13,397 nucleotides of DNA from CAYUJH01 sp964394585. Lineage in GTDB: Bacteria > Bacteroidota > Bacteroidia > Cytophagales > Flammeovirgaceae. Numbering within the stretch: position 1 is the first letter of the stretch; each line of letters begins with the position of its first letter. The stretch covers positions 1-13,397 of the forward strand of contig CAYMYI010000111.1 in the NCBI GenBank assembly GCA_964394585.1, written 5' to 3'. Positions 13,379-13,397 of this stretch are shown one piece after another. The notes below the pieces were generated by a model. The model worked only from the letters and a program-made list of their open reading frames with translations. It was not told the origin of the DNA and made no database searches. The translations under genes and the position numbers were made by a program.

Positions 13379-13397
13379 ATGCGCGTTGCCAATCCCA
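13379..13397 (+). CDS. Possible start of a gene cut off by the right edge
   Basis: From the ATG at 13379 the first residues read MRVANP before the window ends. An out-of-frame ATG at 13372 would read MPHARCQS. I favour 13379 because M-x-x-A-N-P resembles the start of the PD-(D/E)XK nuclease/putative transposase family common in Bacteroidota, and because the -7 element is well placed. Six residues are too few to be sure of either the gene or the family. Confidence 0.25.

Overview
The window looks like chromosomal DNA from a member of the Bacteroidota, probably a Cytophagia/Saprospiria-type environmental bacterium; the exact lineage cannot be fixed from sequence alone. The basis is the protein families present: a membrane MutS-like ATPase of about 600 residues, a very large exported BNR/sortilin-type protein, and an Asp-rich lipoprotein. 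Shine-Dalgarno sequences are almost absent, and several -7 elements resemble the Bacteroidota TAnnTTTG form. No rRNA, tRNA, CRISPR array or complete insertion sequence was seen.

Layout. Positions 50-1577 (minus) hold a membrane-anchored alpha/beta hydrolase and, 4 bp upstream of it, an exported DinB-like protein. Divergent from these is a membrane MutS-family ATPase (1643-3463, plus), whose stop codon overlaps that of a convergent lipoprotein gene (3460-4014, minus). A hairpin near 4168-4188 with T-tracts on both sides precedes the end of a 1042-residue BNR-repeat exported protein (4219-7347, minus). Divergent from that gene is a flavin/2Fe-2S oxidoreductase of the PaaE/ferredoxin-NADP reductase type (7552-8607, plus), which ends at a clear terminator (8635-8663).

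The most interesting block follows at 8796-11309 (plus). It contains a two-transmembrane SLATT/DUF4231 protein, then a nucleoside 2-deoxyribosyltransferase-like protein, then a Tat-signal class V aminotransferase whose start overlaps the preceding stop (ATGA). A perfect 14-bp palindrome lies between the first two genes. No terminator or obvious promoter separates them, so the three may form one operon. SLATT proteins are predicted pore-forming effectors in nucleotide-centred conflict systems, and the deoxyribosyltransferase fold is a nucleotide-binding relative of the TIR/SLOG sensor folds. The pair is therefore a candidate nucleotide-responsive membrane effector module. This is inference.

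The right side has an XdhC-family molybdenum-hydroxylase maturation protein (11409-12446, plus) with its own good promoter candidate. It converges, 6 bp apart, on a small tail-anchored protein gene (12453-12728, minus). A gene-poor, AT-rich stretch follows, with one doubtful 65-codon reading frame and two hairpins. At the right edge a TATTTTTG element lies just before what may be the first codons of another gene.
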